DNA of 64,000 bases from CAYRVF01 sp964427535. GTDB taxonomy: Bacteria; Chloroflexota; Ktedonobacteria; Ktedonobacterales; JADMIN01. The DNA is taken from the NCBI GenBank assembly GCA_964427535.1, contig CAYRVF010000005.1:10668-74667 (forward strand). The letters run 5' to 3'. Shown here piece by piece: positions 8,270 to 17,300 of this stretch (positions are counted from its first letter, which is position 1; every line of letters starts with the position of its first letter). Made by a program: the position numbers and the translations under genes. The notes below the pieces were generated by a model. That model saw nothing but the letters and a program-made list of their open reading frames with translations, made no database searches and was not told the origin of the DNA.

Positions 8270-9637
8270 ATGCTGAACACCTCGGCAGTGAGCGACTCAG
8301 AGAGTCAACAGTATGGGGATGGAGGGATGTTCCAGGGAAGGGGTGATGCCCTGGTGCACTCTCCTTCTGATCAATCGAGCGTAGCAACTACGGAGGAAGA
8401 GCAGACGCACGTCCCACGTATTCTGCTCGTCGACGATGACGCCCAGTTATTGCAAGCGCTTCCCGAGATGCTCAGAATCCGGATGGGAGATGTTGTCGTT
8501 GATACGGCCGAGTCTGGCGCGATGGCCCTCGATCGCATCGTGGAAGCGGACTACGACGCTATCATCAGTGACATCAAGATGCCCGGTTTAGATGGAATAG
8601 CGCTCCTGGCGCGCGTCTTTGCCATACGTCCGTCGATCCCAACCTTGTTGATCACCGGTCATGGCGAGCACGATTTGGCGCTGCAAGCGCTACGTGGAGG
8701 AGCCTACGACTACATTCAGAAACCCATCGACCGTGACTATTTGGTTGCCACCCTCAACCGTGCCATTCAACTCCGTCAGTTGCGCCGCCAGGTGGAAGAC
8801 CAGCGGCGGGCGCTTGAACGGTATGCCAGCTCTCTAGAGCAGATGGTTGAGGAGCGCACGCGTGACTTGCTGGAAGCCAATCGCGTGAAAGACGAGTTTC
8901 TGAGCGTGGCATCGCACGAGCTCAGAAATCCGCTGGTCACGCTGAAGCTGCACATGTACGTCACCGGGCTGGAGCTTGAGCGTGCTGGGGTGCCATTTCC
9001 CCACCACTGGGAGCCGATGAATCGGGCGGTGGACCGCATTGAGATGCTGGTCAATGATTTGGTTGACACGGTACGGATGGCATCGGGCAAGCTGGCTTTG
9101 CGACTCGAGACCTGCGACCTCCGAATTCTGGGTGCACAGGCGGCAAGCGAGCAAGAAGCGAGCACCGGGCGCACGATCATCCTCAATTTGCCGCCAGCAC
9201 CGTTGGAGGTCGAGGTCGATGGCGAGCGCATGGAGCAGGTGCTGAGCAATCTGCTGGTGAATGCCATCAAGTATTCCCCACCTGACCGGCCCATTAGGCT
9301 ACAGGAGGAACTTGTCGATGGTGAGGTGATCCTCAGCGTGTCTGACCAGGGAGTCGGTATTCCTCGCGAACATCTATCACACATCTTCGAGCGCTTCTAT
9401 CAGGTGCCGGGCATGGTTGTCGACAAGTCTTCACCTGTGGGGCTGGGTCTTGGGCTGGGACTCTACATCTGCCGCGAGATCGTCGAGCGTCACGGTGGAC
9501 GCATCTGGGTAGAGAGCATGGTCGATCAGGGGAGCACCTTTTACGTCGCCTTGCATCCGGCTCCTCAGATGGCGCGCCAATCACAAAGCGTAGAGCACCC
9601 CTCCACAACATCTAAAAGCTCATCGGCCCGCCGCTAA
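8270..9637 (+). CDS. Receiver-histidine kinase (hybrid, N-terminal receiver)
   Basis: A 455-aa soluble kinase. It has an N-terminal linker (1-47), then a receiver domain (about 49-165) with ILLVDDDAQLL, acceptor Asp in AIISDIKMPGLDG and Lys in IQKPID. A coiled coil (about 168-205) leads into HisKA with the His in FLSVASHELRNPLVT. HATPase_c follows, with N-box NLLVNAIKYS, G1 DQGVGI, F-box HIFERFY and G2 GLGLGLGLYI. No membrane helix or periplasmic sensor is present, so it probably takes its signal through the receiver or an intracellular cue. The Ser/Thr-rich tail is disordered. The ATG at 8270 follows GAAAGGA. Confidence 0.92.
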   Translation: MLNTSAVSDSESQQYGDGGMFQGRGDALVHSPSDQSSVATTEEEQTHVPRILLVDDDAQLLQALPEMLRIRMGDVVVDTAESGAMALDRIVEADYDAIISDIKMPGLDGIALLARVFAIRPSIPTLLITGHGEHDLALQALRGGAYDYIQKPIDRDYLVATLNRAIQLRQLRRQVEDQRRALERYASSLEQMVEERTRDLLEANRVKDEFLSVASHELRNPLVTLKLHMYVTGLELERAGVPFPHHWEPMNRAVDRIEMLVNDLVDTVRMASGKLALRLETCDLRILGAQAASEQEASTGRTIILNLPPAPLEVEVDGERMEQVLSNLLVNAIKYSPPDRPIRLQEELVDGEVILSVSDQGVGIPREHLSHIFERFYQVPGMVVDKSSPVGLGLGLGLYICREIVERHGGRIWVESMVDQGSTFYVALHPAPQMARQSQSVEHPSTTSKSSSARR

Positions 9638-10378
9638 GATGCATACAACACAAGATACCTATTCGTTTGAGGCACCAGGCGTGTTCGCGGTAGCCGCGTG
9701 CGTAGGTGTCGATTGACCAGGGTTCGCTGTCATTATCGTGAGCGCTTTGCACGAGCATCACGGATAGAGACGCACACCTCAACCAGGACTCGTCTGTATC
9801 ATGCCGATGACGAAGGTTCCAACAGTTTCCGCTCCTGGCCGCACATTGTCCGCATATTTAGCTGGCCAGCGCAGGCTGCGGAAGTGCTCTCAGGAGAGGT
9901 CAATGGCGTGGTGTATCTCCGCACAACGCCGTGACATTTGACTTACGTGACTCGTGGACATTTGGCGCAGCCAAGAGGGTGCATCCGTAACTGCCACGTA
10001 ATAGGACATGATGCTCGGTGTCATAGTGCACACTCCTGTACGTCACTGCGATATCTACACACTTCACAGTCTCCAAAATAAGTCGCTTCCGTCATGTACA
10101 CCGCGTTCCCGCAGGTTATGCTCTCAGCAACATCGGTGGTGACCTCCCGAGTAATGGCAGTCGCTACCGCTGTGGGGAGTGAAGTGCACAACGGAGAGAG
10201 CACTGGCGCCAAGCTCTCTCGGCGATGGCTCAGAGTCTTTGATCATGCGATGATTGCTGTTTCTCAAGCTTGACAGCGACCGTCATGCTCTGGGCTACGT
10301 GTTCACTTCCGCTTGCTACGAATCATAGAGTCGCGAAGACGCAAGGTTGCCACAGGAAGGCAACCGCCACTCTCACCG
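9638..10378. other. Long intergenic region upstream of the graspetide-like precursors
   Basis: About 740 bp with no gene I can support. A 63-codon minus-strand frame (10021-10212, TTG start after GAGAGAG) encodes a Thr/Cys-containing peptide ending in DCEVCRYRSDVQECAL. It has no ATG start and no recognised family, so I leave it unassigned. The right end holds an inverted repeat and TTGACA box (see 10242-10275). Confidence 0.6.
10242..10275 (+). promoter_or_regulatory. Inverted repeat and -35 box upstream of precursor genes
   Basis: ATCAT-GCG-ATGAT (10242-10254) is a perfect 5-3-5 inverted repeat lying 15 bp before a consensus TTGACA (10270-10275). No good -10 follows at 17 bp, which fits an activator-dependent promoter. 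A response-regulator site is one possibility; this is inference. Confidence 0.35.
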
Positions 10379-10399
10379 CAAGGAGAAAGGTGACAACAC

Positions 10400-10585
10400 A
10401 TGGAGACCACAACGAACCTGCCGCTGCCATTGGAACTCAGCCAGCCTATGGCCCTGAATGCTGACCTGGAGACCGTGCTCGAGTCGAACTGGGGTTCGTC
10501 ACGCTCGAACTCCAATTCGCACACCGCCCAGTTCGGGCTCATCAACGTCGACGACGTGCAGGTCGACGACAACGACATCCTGTAG
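10400..10585 (+). CDS. Graspetide-like RiPP precursor peptide, copy 1
   Basis: A 61-aa peptide with an N-terminal leader (residues 1-31, METTTNLPLPLELSQPMALN and onward to the Trp) and a C-terminal core. The core holds hydroxyl donors Ser33, Ser34, Ser36, Ser38, Ser40 and Thr42, then an acidic strand FGLINVDDVQVDDNDIL with five Asp. Clustered Ser/Thr followed by Asp, upstream of an MvdD-type ATP-grasp ligase, is how omega-ester peptides (graspetides, such as microviridin and plesiocin) are laid out. The motif is not one of the classical ones I know. AAAGGTG precedes the ATG by seven bases. Cross-links and activity are not known. Confidence 0.8.
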   Translation: METTTNLPLPLELSQPMALNADLETVLESNWGSSRSNSNSHTAQFGLINVDDVQVDDNDIL

Positions 10586-10641
10586 CTAACCAACGAACGA
10601 TCTGACCAAAACGATCCGACCAAGGAGAAAGGTGACAACAC

Positions 10642-10827
10642 ATGGAGACCACAACGAACCTGCCGCTGCCATTGGAACTCAGCCAGCCTATGGCCCTGAA
10701 TGCTGACCTGGAGACCGTGCTCGAGTCGAACTGGGGTTCGTCACGCTCGAACTCCAATTCGCACACCGCCCAGTTCGGGCTCATCAACGTCGACGACGTG
10801 CAGGTCGACGACAACGACATCCTGTAG
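10642..10827 (+). CDS. Graspetide-like RiPP precursor peptide, copy 2
   Basis: This copy encodes exactly the same 61-aa peptide as copy 1 and carries the same upstream ribosome site, since the whole unit is duplicated. Identity at synonymous positions as well as amino acids implies a recent duplication or ongoing gene conversion. Doubling the gene would raise the amount of substrate for the single ligase. It is followed after 10 bp by a strong hairpin, then by the remains of a third precursor. Confidence 0.8.
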   Translation: METTTNLPLPLELSQPMALNADLETVLESNWGSSRSNSNSHTAQFGLINVDDVQVDDNDIL

Positions 10828-10837
10828 CAACCCTGTT

Positions 10838-10877
10838 TAGGCAGGGGCAAGAACGTCCACATTCCTGCCCCTGCCTA
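10838..10877 (+). terminator. Hairpin between precursors and ligase (partial terminator)
   Basis: TAGGCAGGGGCA (10838-10849) and TGCCCCTGCCTA (10866-10877) form a perfect 12-bp stem with a 16-nt loop. No U-tract follows, so it may act as a leaky terminator or as an mRNA-stabilising 3' end. Either would keep precursor transcript in excess over ligase transcript. Confidence 0.65.
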
Positions 10878-11028
10878 TGGCGGAGTGCTTTGACGCGTTT
10901 TGTCGCGTGAAGTCGCTGCACAGTTATGCTCATCTCGAAAGTGCCTGTCTATTCCGAAGTCGATACCCATGCCCGAAGCCTCTATGGCACGCGGGCGTTT
11001 CTTCTGGGTTTTGAGCGTAACCGCTGGC

Positions 11029-11292
11029 ATGTCACAAATAGTTGGAACTCGGTCAGCCCATTGTGACAACAGGTGATCCAGAGAGCATGTTCACCGATAC
11101 ATACGAGGGCATGCTCTCTCCGATTCACTCTATGCGACTTACGGGCTTGCCCAGGACGACGAGGTGCATGTCGACGGTGTGCATACAGTCGACGTCCACA
11201 AACTCAGGTGGCATATCACGGGGCAGGAATCGTCGGTTCCCCGTGTGCCTCTGCTCATGCGCCTGTACTCACTTTTAGTCTCTGAGGGGTGA
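11029..11292 (+). pseudogene. Decayed third graspetide-like precursor
   Basis: Bases 11042-11061 match the precursor leader DNA at 10430-10449 at 17 of 20 positions (LELGQPI against LELSQPM). In another frame, 11131-11175 encodes YATYGLAQDDEVHVD, which mirrors the core end QFGLINVDDVQVD. The distance between the two blocks equals that in the intact peptide to within one codon. An ATG at 11029 is out of frame with the leader block and a second frame change separates leader from core. This looks like a duplicated precursor broken by indels. A diverged functional peptide read in one of these frames is less likely. It lies between the hairpin and the ligase gene. Confidence 0.6.
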
Positions 11293-11295
11293 ACA

Positions 11296-12264
11296 ATGTC
11301 GTCCACCGTGTTGATTATTACGAACGAACTCGATGTGCATGCTGACGCCGTCGCACGTGAGCTGCGGGCGCGCGACGTACCCGTCTTTCGTTTCCATCCC
11401 GAGGACTTCCCCCAGACGTCCAGCGTTTCGCTCGAGATTCACGATGGCCGCATCACAGGCGAGATTACCACAGAGTACCAGACGGTGGCGCTCGAGGATA
11501 TCCGAGCCGCATGGTATCGACAACCGCAGCGTCTGTTTCACGGTATCAAAATGACATCGGCGAAGCTCGACGACTATGTCAAGGCGCAGACCACACTAAC
11601 GCTGACGGCGCTCTATCAGGGCCTTGATGCGTTCTGGGTGGGCGATCCACATAAGTTGCGCCTCGCCAATATCAAGGCCCTCCAACTGGCCGAGGCCAGT
11701 AAAGCCGGGCTTCAGACTCCGCACACCCTGATCTCGAATGATCCGAAGAAGGTGTCCACCTTTGTCGAGCAGCTTGGGGACGCGGAATGCGCGATCAAGC
11801 CCCTGCTCGCGCTCGGTGTGACCGACGAGCAGGGATATCGTCTGCCGCTGACAACTACGCTGCCCAAAGGCCACCCTCTCGATTCCGTGGCATTGGCTCC
11901 AAATATCTTCCAGCCCTACATCCACAAGGCGGCGGAGCTGCGTGTAGTCGTGATGGGCGAGAAGATATTCAGCGCCGAGATCTTGTCCCAGGACAACGAG
12001 GCGACCCGCAAGGATTGGCGCGCCGGCGAGTGCAGCCACAAGCCGTATTCCCTGCCGGTGGACGTGCAAGTGGCGATCCATCGCATGATGGACAGCTTTG
12101 GGATCAATTTCTCTTCGATAGACATGGTCGTATCGCCTGAGGGGGAGCATGTGTTCTTAGAGCTTAACCCCAACGGGCAGTGGCTCTGGTTGGAGGAAGA
12201 GCTAGGCCTGCCCCTCGTGACGACCATGGCTGACTTGCTCACAAGCCACCACCCGAACAGGTGA
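11296..12264 (+). CDS. ATP-grasp peptide ligase (MvdD-like, graspetide synthetase)
   Basis: A 322-aa ATP-grasp enzyme expected to phosphorylate Asp/Glu side chains of the precursor and form ester or amide bonds to Ser/Thr/Lys. Family features are the N-terminal VLIITNELDVHADAVARELR, AAWYRQPQRLF near residue 73, the lysine-containing NIKALQLAEASKAGLQTPHT, FQPYIHKAAELRVVVMGEKI, and the C-terminal metal/ATP site VFLELNPNGQWLWLEEELGL. The last is typical of the MvdC/MvdD clade rather than of glutathione or RimK ligases. The ATG at 11296 follows GAGGGGTG closely. The exporter gene begins 32 bp downstream. Which residues are linked cannot be told from sequence. Confidence 0.88.
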   Translation: MSSTVLIITNELDVHADAVARELRARDVPVFRFHPEDFPQTSSVSLEIHDGRITGEITTEYQTVALEDIRAAWYRQPQRLFHGIKMTSAKLDDYVKAQTTLTLTALYQGLDAFWVGDPHKLRLANIKALQLAEASKAGLQTPHTLISNDPKKVSTFVEQLGDAECAIKPLLALGVTDEQGYRLPLTTTLPKGHPLDSVALAPNIFQPYIHKAAELRVVVMGEKIFSAEILSQDNEATRKDWRAGECSHKPYSLPVDVQVAIHRMMDSFGINFSSIDMVVSPEGEHVFLELNPNGQWLWLEEELGLPLVTTMADLLTSHHPNR

Positions 12265-12296
12265 GTTCGAACGCGTGAGACTGAAGGGGCATCGCC

Positions 12297-14237
12297 ATGA
12301 GCGTACCCAAGACTGCCATACAACAGAAGCCTCTGAGAGGGAAGGTTCGTGCGATCAGGGCCACCGTCAAACTCCTGTATGAGATGGATCGGCGGGCCTT
12401 CCTCATCAGCACGTCGACTGGCGTGATTGAGTCGCTGTTTTACCCGCTCTTGCTCGTCATCGCGTGGAACGGACTTTCGTTGATTACGGAGACTCGCGGA
12501 CAGATTCACGATCCCCTTCGTGAGAGCGCGATGCTGCTCGGCGGGCTCTTCTGCCTGCTGGTACTACGTCAGTTGCTGCAGGTGGCGAGCGACACGGCGA
12601 CCAAAGTCCTGCAGGCCGTGTCCGCTCAACAGACGAACGCGCGTGTGATGGGTAAGATGTCTGAGATTCCGTACTGGCTGTTCGAGGAGAATGACTTCCA
12701 GGCACGCTACGGGCTGGTCATTAGTCAGGCGAGTTTTCGCCCGAGCATGCTCGTGCAGTCGTTCATTACCAGCCTGAGTGCGCTGGTTTCTTTACTCGGC
12801 ATTGCCGCTACGCTCATCGTGCTGGCACCCCCCTTCGCCGTCTTGCTGCTGATGCTCATCCCGCTGACCCTCGTCGAATCACGTTTTCATCGACGAACGT
12901 TAGGATTGCAACTGGATTCCGCACCAGACCTATTTCGCATGATGTATCTCTCGCAGAGAAGCATCGATGCTACCTGGCAACGCGATATTCGTGTCCACAA
13001 CTCGACGGTCCTCGACGACGAGTACCGCACGCTGGCAAGCACCTATCTGAACAACTTCAAGCGGCTGATGCGGCGGTTCCAGGTAATTCGTGGTGGTGTC
13101 GGAGTGCTGGTCGCGGCGGCGATCACGGTGTCCACCGCAGCGATATTCTGGCTCGCGATGAGCAGTTCCGTTGGCATCGCAGCCGCGGCGATTCTGCTGC
13201 CCGCCCTGTATCTCGGGCTGAGCCAGGGCGGCTCGTTCGCCTTCTCGTGGGGTGGTCTGGTCGAGTGCCTGGGCTACATCGAGCAGGTGTTTGACTTCCT
13301 GAATCAGTCCTTTGAGGAGAGGAAGTCAGGGCCTGAGTTGCTGCTTCCTGGCAGATTCCAGGCGGCCAGCGCTCCGAGTGTGGCCGATGGCATAGAGGAG
13401 TGCCGCCCAGCACCACGCACTCTGGCGGTCGATTTGCAGACCGTCTGCTACAACTATCCGCATACAGACAAGGTCGCGCTGTCGAATGTGTCCTATACGT
13501 TTACGGGTGGAACAACCGCGATAGTAGGACCTAATGGCGCCGGGAAGAGCACGTTGGTCAAGCTGTTGACGGGATTGCTCACCCCGACCGCCGGCATCAT
13601 CAGCGCCCGGCTGTCGAACGGCACGTGTCTTACCCCCGCACAATTACGCAAAGGCGTGCTGTTCCAGGAGCCGTCTCACCTCTACCTGACCATTCGCCAG
13701 AACATCACCATGCGATTTGATAGCGCTGGCGGCGCGGATGAGGACGAGCCCATCTGGGCCGCGCTCGAATCAGCGGGAATCGGCAGAGCCGTGCGCCTCC
13801 TGCCGGATGGCCTGGATACCCTCGTCGGCGCGGGGTTCGGCGGTCAGGCTGATCTCTCTGGTGGGCAGTGGCAACGCCTGGCACTGGCACGGCTCATCTA
13901 CCAGGATGCGCCACTGATCATTCTCGACGAGCCAGTCGCCAGTCTTGACCCTCAAGGTGAGCGGGCGATCTTCGACCTCTTCGCGGAGATGGGTGACTCG
14001 AAGATCATTATCTTTACCACGCACCGCTACGACTCGATCCCACAGGACACGAGGATTATCGTCTTGTCGGATGGAAGGATTCGCGAAAGTGGTACGCACG
14101 ACGAACTGTTAGCGGTGCAGCGCCATTACTGGGCCCTCTATATGGCCAATCCTCAGAAGCGATCAGCGCCCATCGAATCAGCGCCCATCGCTGTGAAGCG
14201 CATTGATTCCTCACCTATCATCCATAATGGGCAGTAA
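12297..14237 (+). CDS. ABC exporter (fused membrane and ATPase domains) for the peptide
   Basis: A 646-aa half-transporter. The first 340 residues hold about six membrane helices of the type-1 exporter fold. The ATPase domain follows with Walker A GPNGAGKSTLV, Q-loop LFQEPSH, signature LSGGQWQRLALAR, Walker B PLIILDEPVASLD and switch His in TTHR. There is no N-terminal C39 peptidase domain, so leader removal, if it happens, needs another protease. It should work as a homodimer. GAAGGGGC precedes the ATG at 12297. Its place right after the ligase indicates export of the modified peptide, in the manner of microviridin MvdA. The unusual Ile/Ser-rich tail has no clear role. Confidence 0.88.
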   Translation: MSVPKTAIQQKPLRGKVRAIRATVKLLYEMDRRAFLISTSTGVIESLFYPLLLVIAWNGLSLITETRGQIHDPLRESAMLLGGLFCLLVLRQLLQVASDTATKVLQAVSAQQTNARVMGKMSEIPYWLFEENDFQARYGLVISQASFRPSMLVQSFITSLSALVSLLGIAATLIVLAPPFAVLLLMLIPLTLVESRFHRRTLGLQLDSAPDLFRMMYLSQRSIDATWQRDIRVHNSTVLDDEYRTLASTYLNNFKRLMRRFQVIRGGVGVLVAAAITVSTAAIFWLAMSSSVGIAAAAILLPALYLGLSQGGSFAFSWGGLVECLGYIEQVFDFLNQSFEERKSGPELLLPGRFQAASAPSVADGIEECRPAPRTLAVDLQTVCYNYPHTDKVALSNVSYTFTGGTTAIVGPNGAGKSTLVKLLTGLLTPTAGIISARLSNGTCLTPAQLRKGVLFQEPSHLYLTIRQNITMRFDSAGGADEDEPIWAALESAGIGRAVRLLPDGLDTLVGAGFGGQADLSGGQWQRLALARLIYQDAPLIILDEPVASLDPQGERAIFDLFAEMGDSKIIIFTTHRYDSIPQDTRIIVLSDGRIRESGTHDELLAVQRHYWALYMANPQKRSAPIESAPIAVKRIDSSPIIHNGQ

Positions 14238-14333
14238 GGGAGAATACCCGTCACCCACGTACGCGAGTGGACTGGCCGCGTGTCTCCATCGAGGTCGAGC
14301 ACGGAGGTCCCGTACGGCACAGAGCGGTACGTG

Positions 14334-17300
14334 CTACGCCTGGGTCGCGACGAAGTCTGTGGCGCTCGCGTGCAGCCTCGCGCGAATCGTCTTGCAGAGC
14401 GCGAGTGTCTTCGGGCTGGGCGTGCCGCCGATCTCGTCGCGCAGGACACGCACGCAGAGATTGAACTGCTGGAGCGCGAGCGTAAGCTCTCCTCTGGCAA
14501 CGTAGCACTGCATGAGGCCGCGGTGCGCGTCTTCACGGTACGGGGCGAGCTCCAGAAGCTGTGTGTAGACGTGTGCCGCGCTCTCGATGTGCCGGGACCC
14601 CAGCTCGATCTCCGCAAGCAGCTCCAGCGCACGCAACCGGCGGGTGACCAGCTCTTCTCGGCGCAGCAGCGCCCAGTCGCTGTAGATGTCGTCGAGGTAG
14701 GTGCCCGTCCAGAGTGCGAGTGCATCGCGCAGTGAGACGGCCGCCTCGGCGAGTCGACCTACCTGCGCCTGGCGCTCGCCATCGGCCAGCAGCCGCTCGA
14801 ATTCGTGCGTATCGCAGACGGCGGGAAGGGTCAGAGACCATCGCCCATCGACTTGCTCCACGCATGCATAACCCAACAGCTTCTTGAGCTGCGCCCGCGC
14901 CTTGCGGAAGGCGGTTTCGGCGTCCTGCGGATCTTTCTCGGGCCAGATGGCATCGAGAATCGCATCTTTGCTGAGGGCGCCACGCTGATCCGCGAGGAAG
15001 AAGACCAATTCGCGCGCGGCCGGGATGCGCCAGTGCAACACACGTTCGCTGTTGAACCACACCTGCGCGTCGCCCAGCAGCCTGATGGAGAGTGTCGCGT
15101 CGCGTTCGCGAGTGAGAGCGTCGGGAACGCCTTGCCGCGCCGCGGGCCGGCTGTGGCCGTCCGGTTCACACAGGGCCGCGGCGAGCGGGTGTGTACTATC
15201 GGCCAACAGCGGGCGCAGCTCGGGGAGATGGCGTATGTCTGCCCGCAAGACGTCGGGTCCGCCATACTCGGCATCGGCGAGGGCAGTGCGCAGAAATGCG
15301 CGGGCGTCATCATCATGGCCCATCGAGAGCGAGATTGCGGCGAGCAGTGTTGCCGCCTGCGCCATGTCGGACGCCGTCCCTAGCCGGGATGCCATACCCG
15401 ACGCCTCACGCGCGGACCCGCTTGCGGTGTTGAGGTCGCCGGACCTGAGCGCCGCGAACCCCAGGGCGAGCAAGAGATGCACCCGTTGCTGATCAGGCGC
15501 GCGTTGGTACTCGGCGAGCACCTTCCGCAGGTCCGCGCTTGCCTGCCAGGCGTTGCCCGCGATGGCGCGCAGGTATGCGCGGCGAGACTCCATGAAAGCA
15601 CGGAGATGCTGTTCGTTCATGGCGAGGGCGAGCTCAAGCGCCTGGCCGCAGAGCTCTGCCGACGTGGAGCGGTTATCGGCCATGAACTCAAGCTCAGCCA
15701 GATTCGCCAGCGCATATGCGCGGCCCTGTACGTGCCCCACCGCTTCGGATTGCGCGCGCGCGGCGTCGAAATCGTCGCGCGCGGCGTCCAGTTGGCCCAT
15801 ATTCAGGCGGCAGGCGCCCCGCGTCAGGCGGCAGGCGATGGCCCGCACTTCATCACCGGCTTCTTCGGCATAGCGGAAGCCCAGATCAGCCGACCGCTCG
15901 GCGTCTGTATAGTCGCCTTGCGCGAATGCGAGGTTGGCCGAGACGTAGTGCAGACGCGCCAGCGCCCAGAGGTCACCCGAGCGCATGCAGCGCTCCTCGA
16001 CGTTCTTCAACCAGCGGCGTCCAGCCTCGGGGCGCTCCAGGAAGCCGACGGCCGCGGCGCGAATTAGCTCCGCCTGCACGTGAACCTCATCGGCGGAGTC
16101 GGGCGCATGCGCGATGGCTTGCTCGCAGTCGCGGTACGACTCCTCGTAGTGGCCGCGAATGAAGTTGAGGTCCGCACGTACGGTGAGCGCCCGCGCGAGC
16201 AGCACCGCATTGGTCTCGGCGCTGGAGGTGCGCGTTTCCAGCATTTGCTGCACGGTGGCATATGCCTCACAGACCTGACCCGACTGCCGCAGCAGCTCGG
16301 CCAGCAGCACCGTCAGATGGGGGTGCGCTAGAAGTACGTGCTCTGGCAGCAGATCGAGCCAGCGTGCCAGGGTCGCGCCGCGTCCGCTGGAGAGCAACGA
16401 CCGGCGGTGACGTTCGACCAGCGTGACCAACTTCTCGTATGCGCGCGCCTGGGCGTATTGCTGCGCGGCGTCTTCGAGGTCGCCGTGTTCCTCCAGCAGC
16501 TCACCGGCGCGCACGCGCATCGCCTGGACGTGGTCGGGTGTCGCGCCGCGCTGTTCGAGGCGGTCGAGTAGGGCACCACGCAGAAGCGGCTGGAAGCGGT
16601 AGACGGGCTCTTGCGGGCGGCGGCCGATACGGGTGACGAAACCTGTCCGGCGCTCCAGCGCGACCAATCGCTCGCGCGCGTCGGGCGCATCGAGCAGTGT
16701 CGCGCAGAGCGGCGCGGTCATCGATTGCAAGACGGCAGCGCGCATGGCGAAGTCTGCGAGAGCTGGCGGCAGGCGGTCGATGACCTCACTGGCGAGGTAG
16801 CCGAAGATTGCCTCGCGGTTGAGCTCCTCGCCCGCATGTACTGAAAGACACTCGGGCCAGAGCGATCCGGTCGCCAGCAACACACCCGTCACCCACCCTG
16901 AGCAGAGTTCGTCGAGCTGGGTGCGATACGCGGTATCGGTCGGAATCTCCAGGACACGCAGCAGCTCGGTGACTTCGTCGTCCGTCAGGCGCAGATCGTC
17001 GATACCGAGGCCATCCAGCCGCCGCTGTGGCAGCAAAGGTGAAAGGCGCAGAGGTGGTACCTCGCGGAACTCCAGCACGAGACGCAAGGGGTCGGCGGTG
17101 CGTGCGAGTAACTGTTCGAGCACCGCGTAGGCGTTGCCCTTCGCGCTCAATTCGGCGACGCCCGTGATGATGAGCGTCATCGGGCGGGTCACATGCCGGC
17201 GGATATCGCTGGCGAGCACTTCCGCCGCGCGGCGCGCGTCCAAAGGCGTGAGGGTGCCCTCGCGCAGCCGGGCGAGCAGCGACTTGACGTCCCACTGCCC

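Larger units (their letters stand above)
10379..10828 (+). repeat. Perfect 208-bp tandem duplication carrying the precursor gene
   Basis: Bases 10379-10586 and 10621-10828 appear identical, including the ribosome-binding region, the whole 61-codon gene and one base past the stop, with an offset of 242 bp. The 34-bp spacer contains a smaller repeat, ACGATCTGACCA at 10598 and ACGATCCGACCA at 10611. Confidence 0.95.

Noticed and set aside
9698..9934. 78-codon plus-strand frame after the kinase gene
   Set aside because: Arg-rich translation, no ribosome site and no hydrophobic or motif structure; treated as non-coding.
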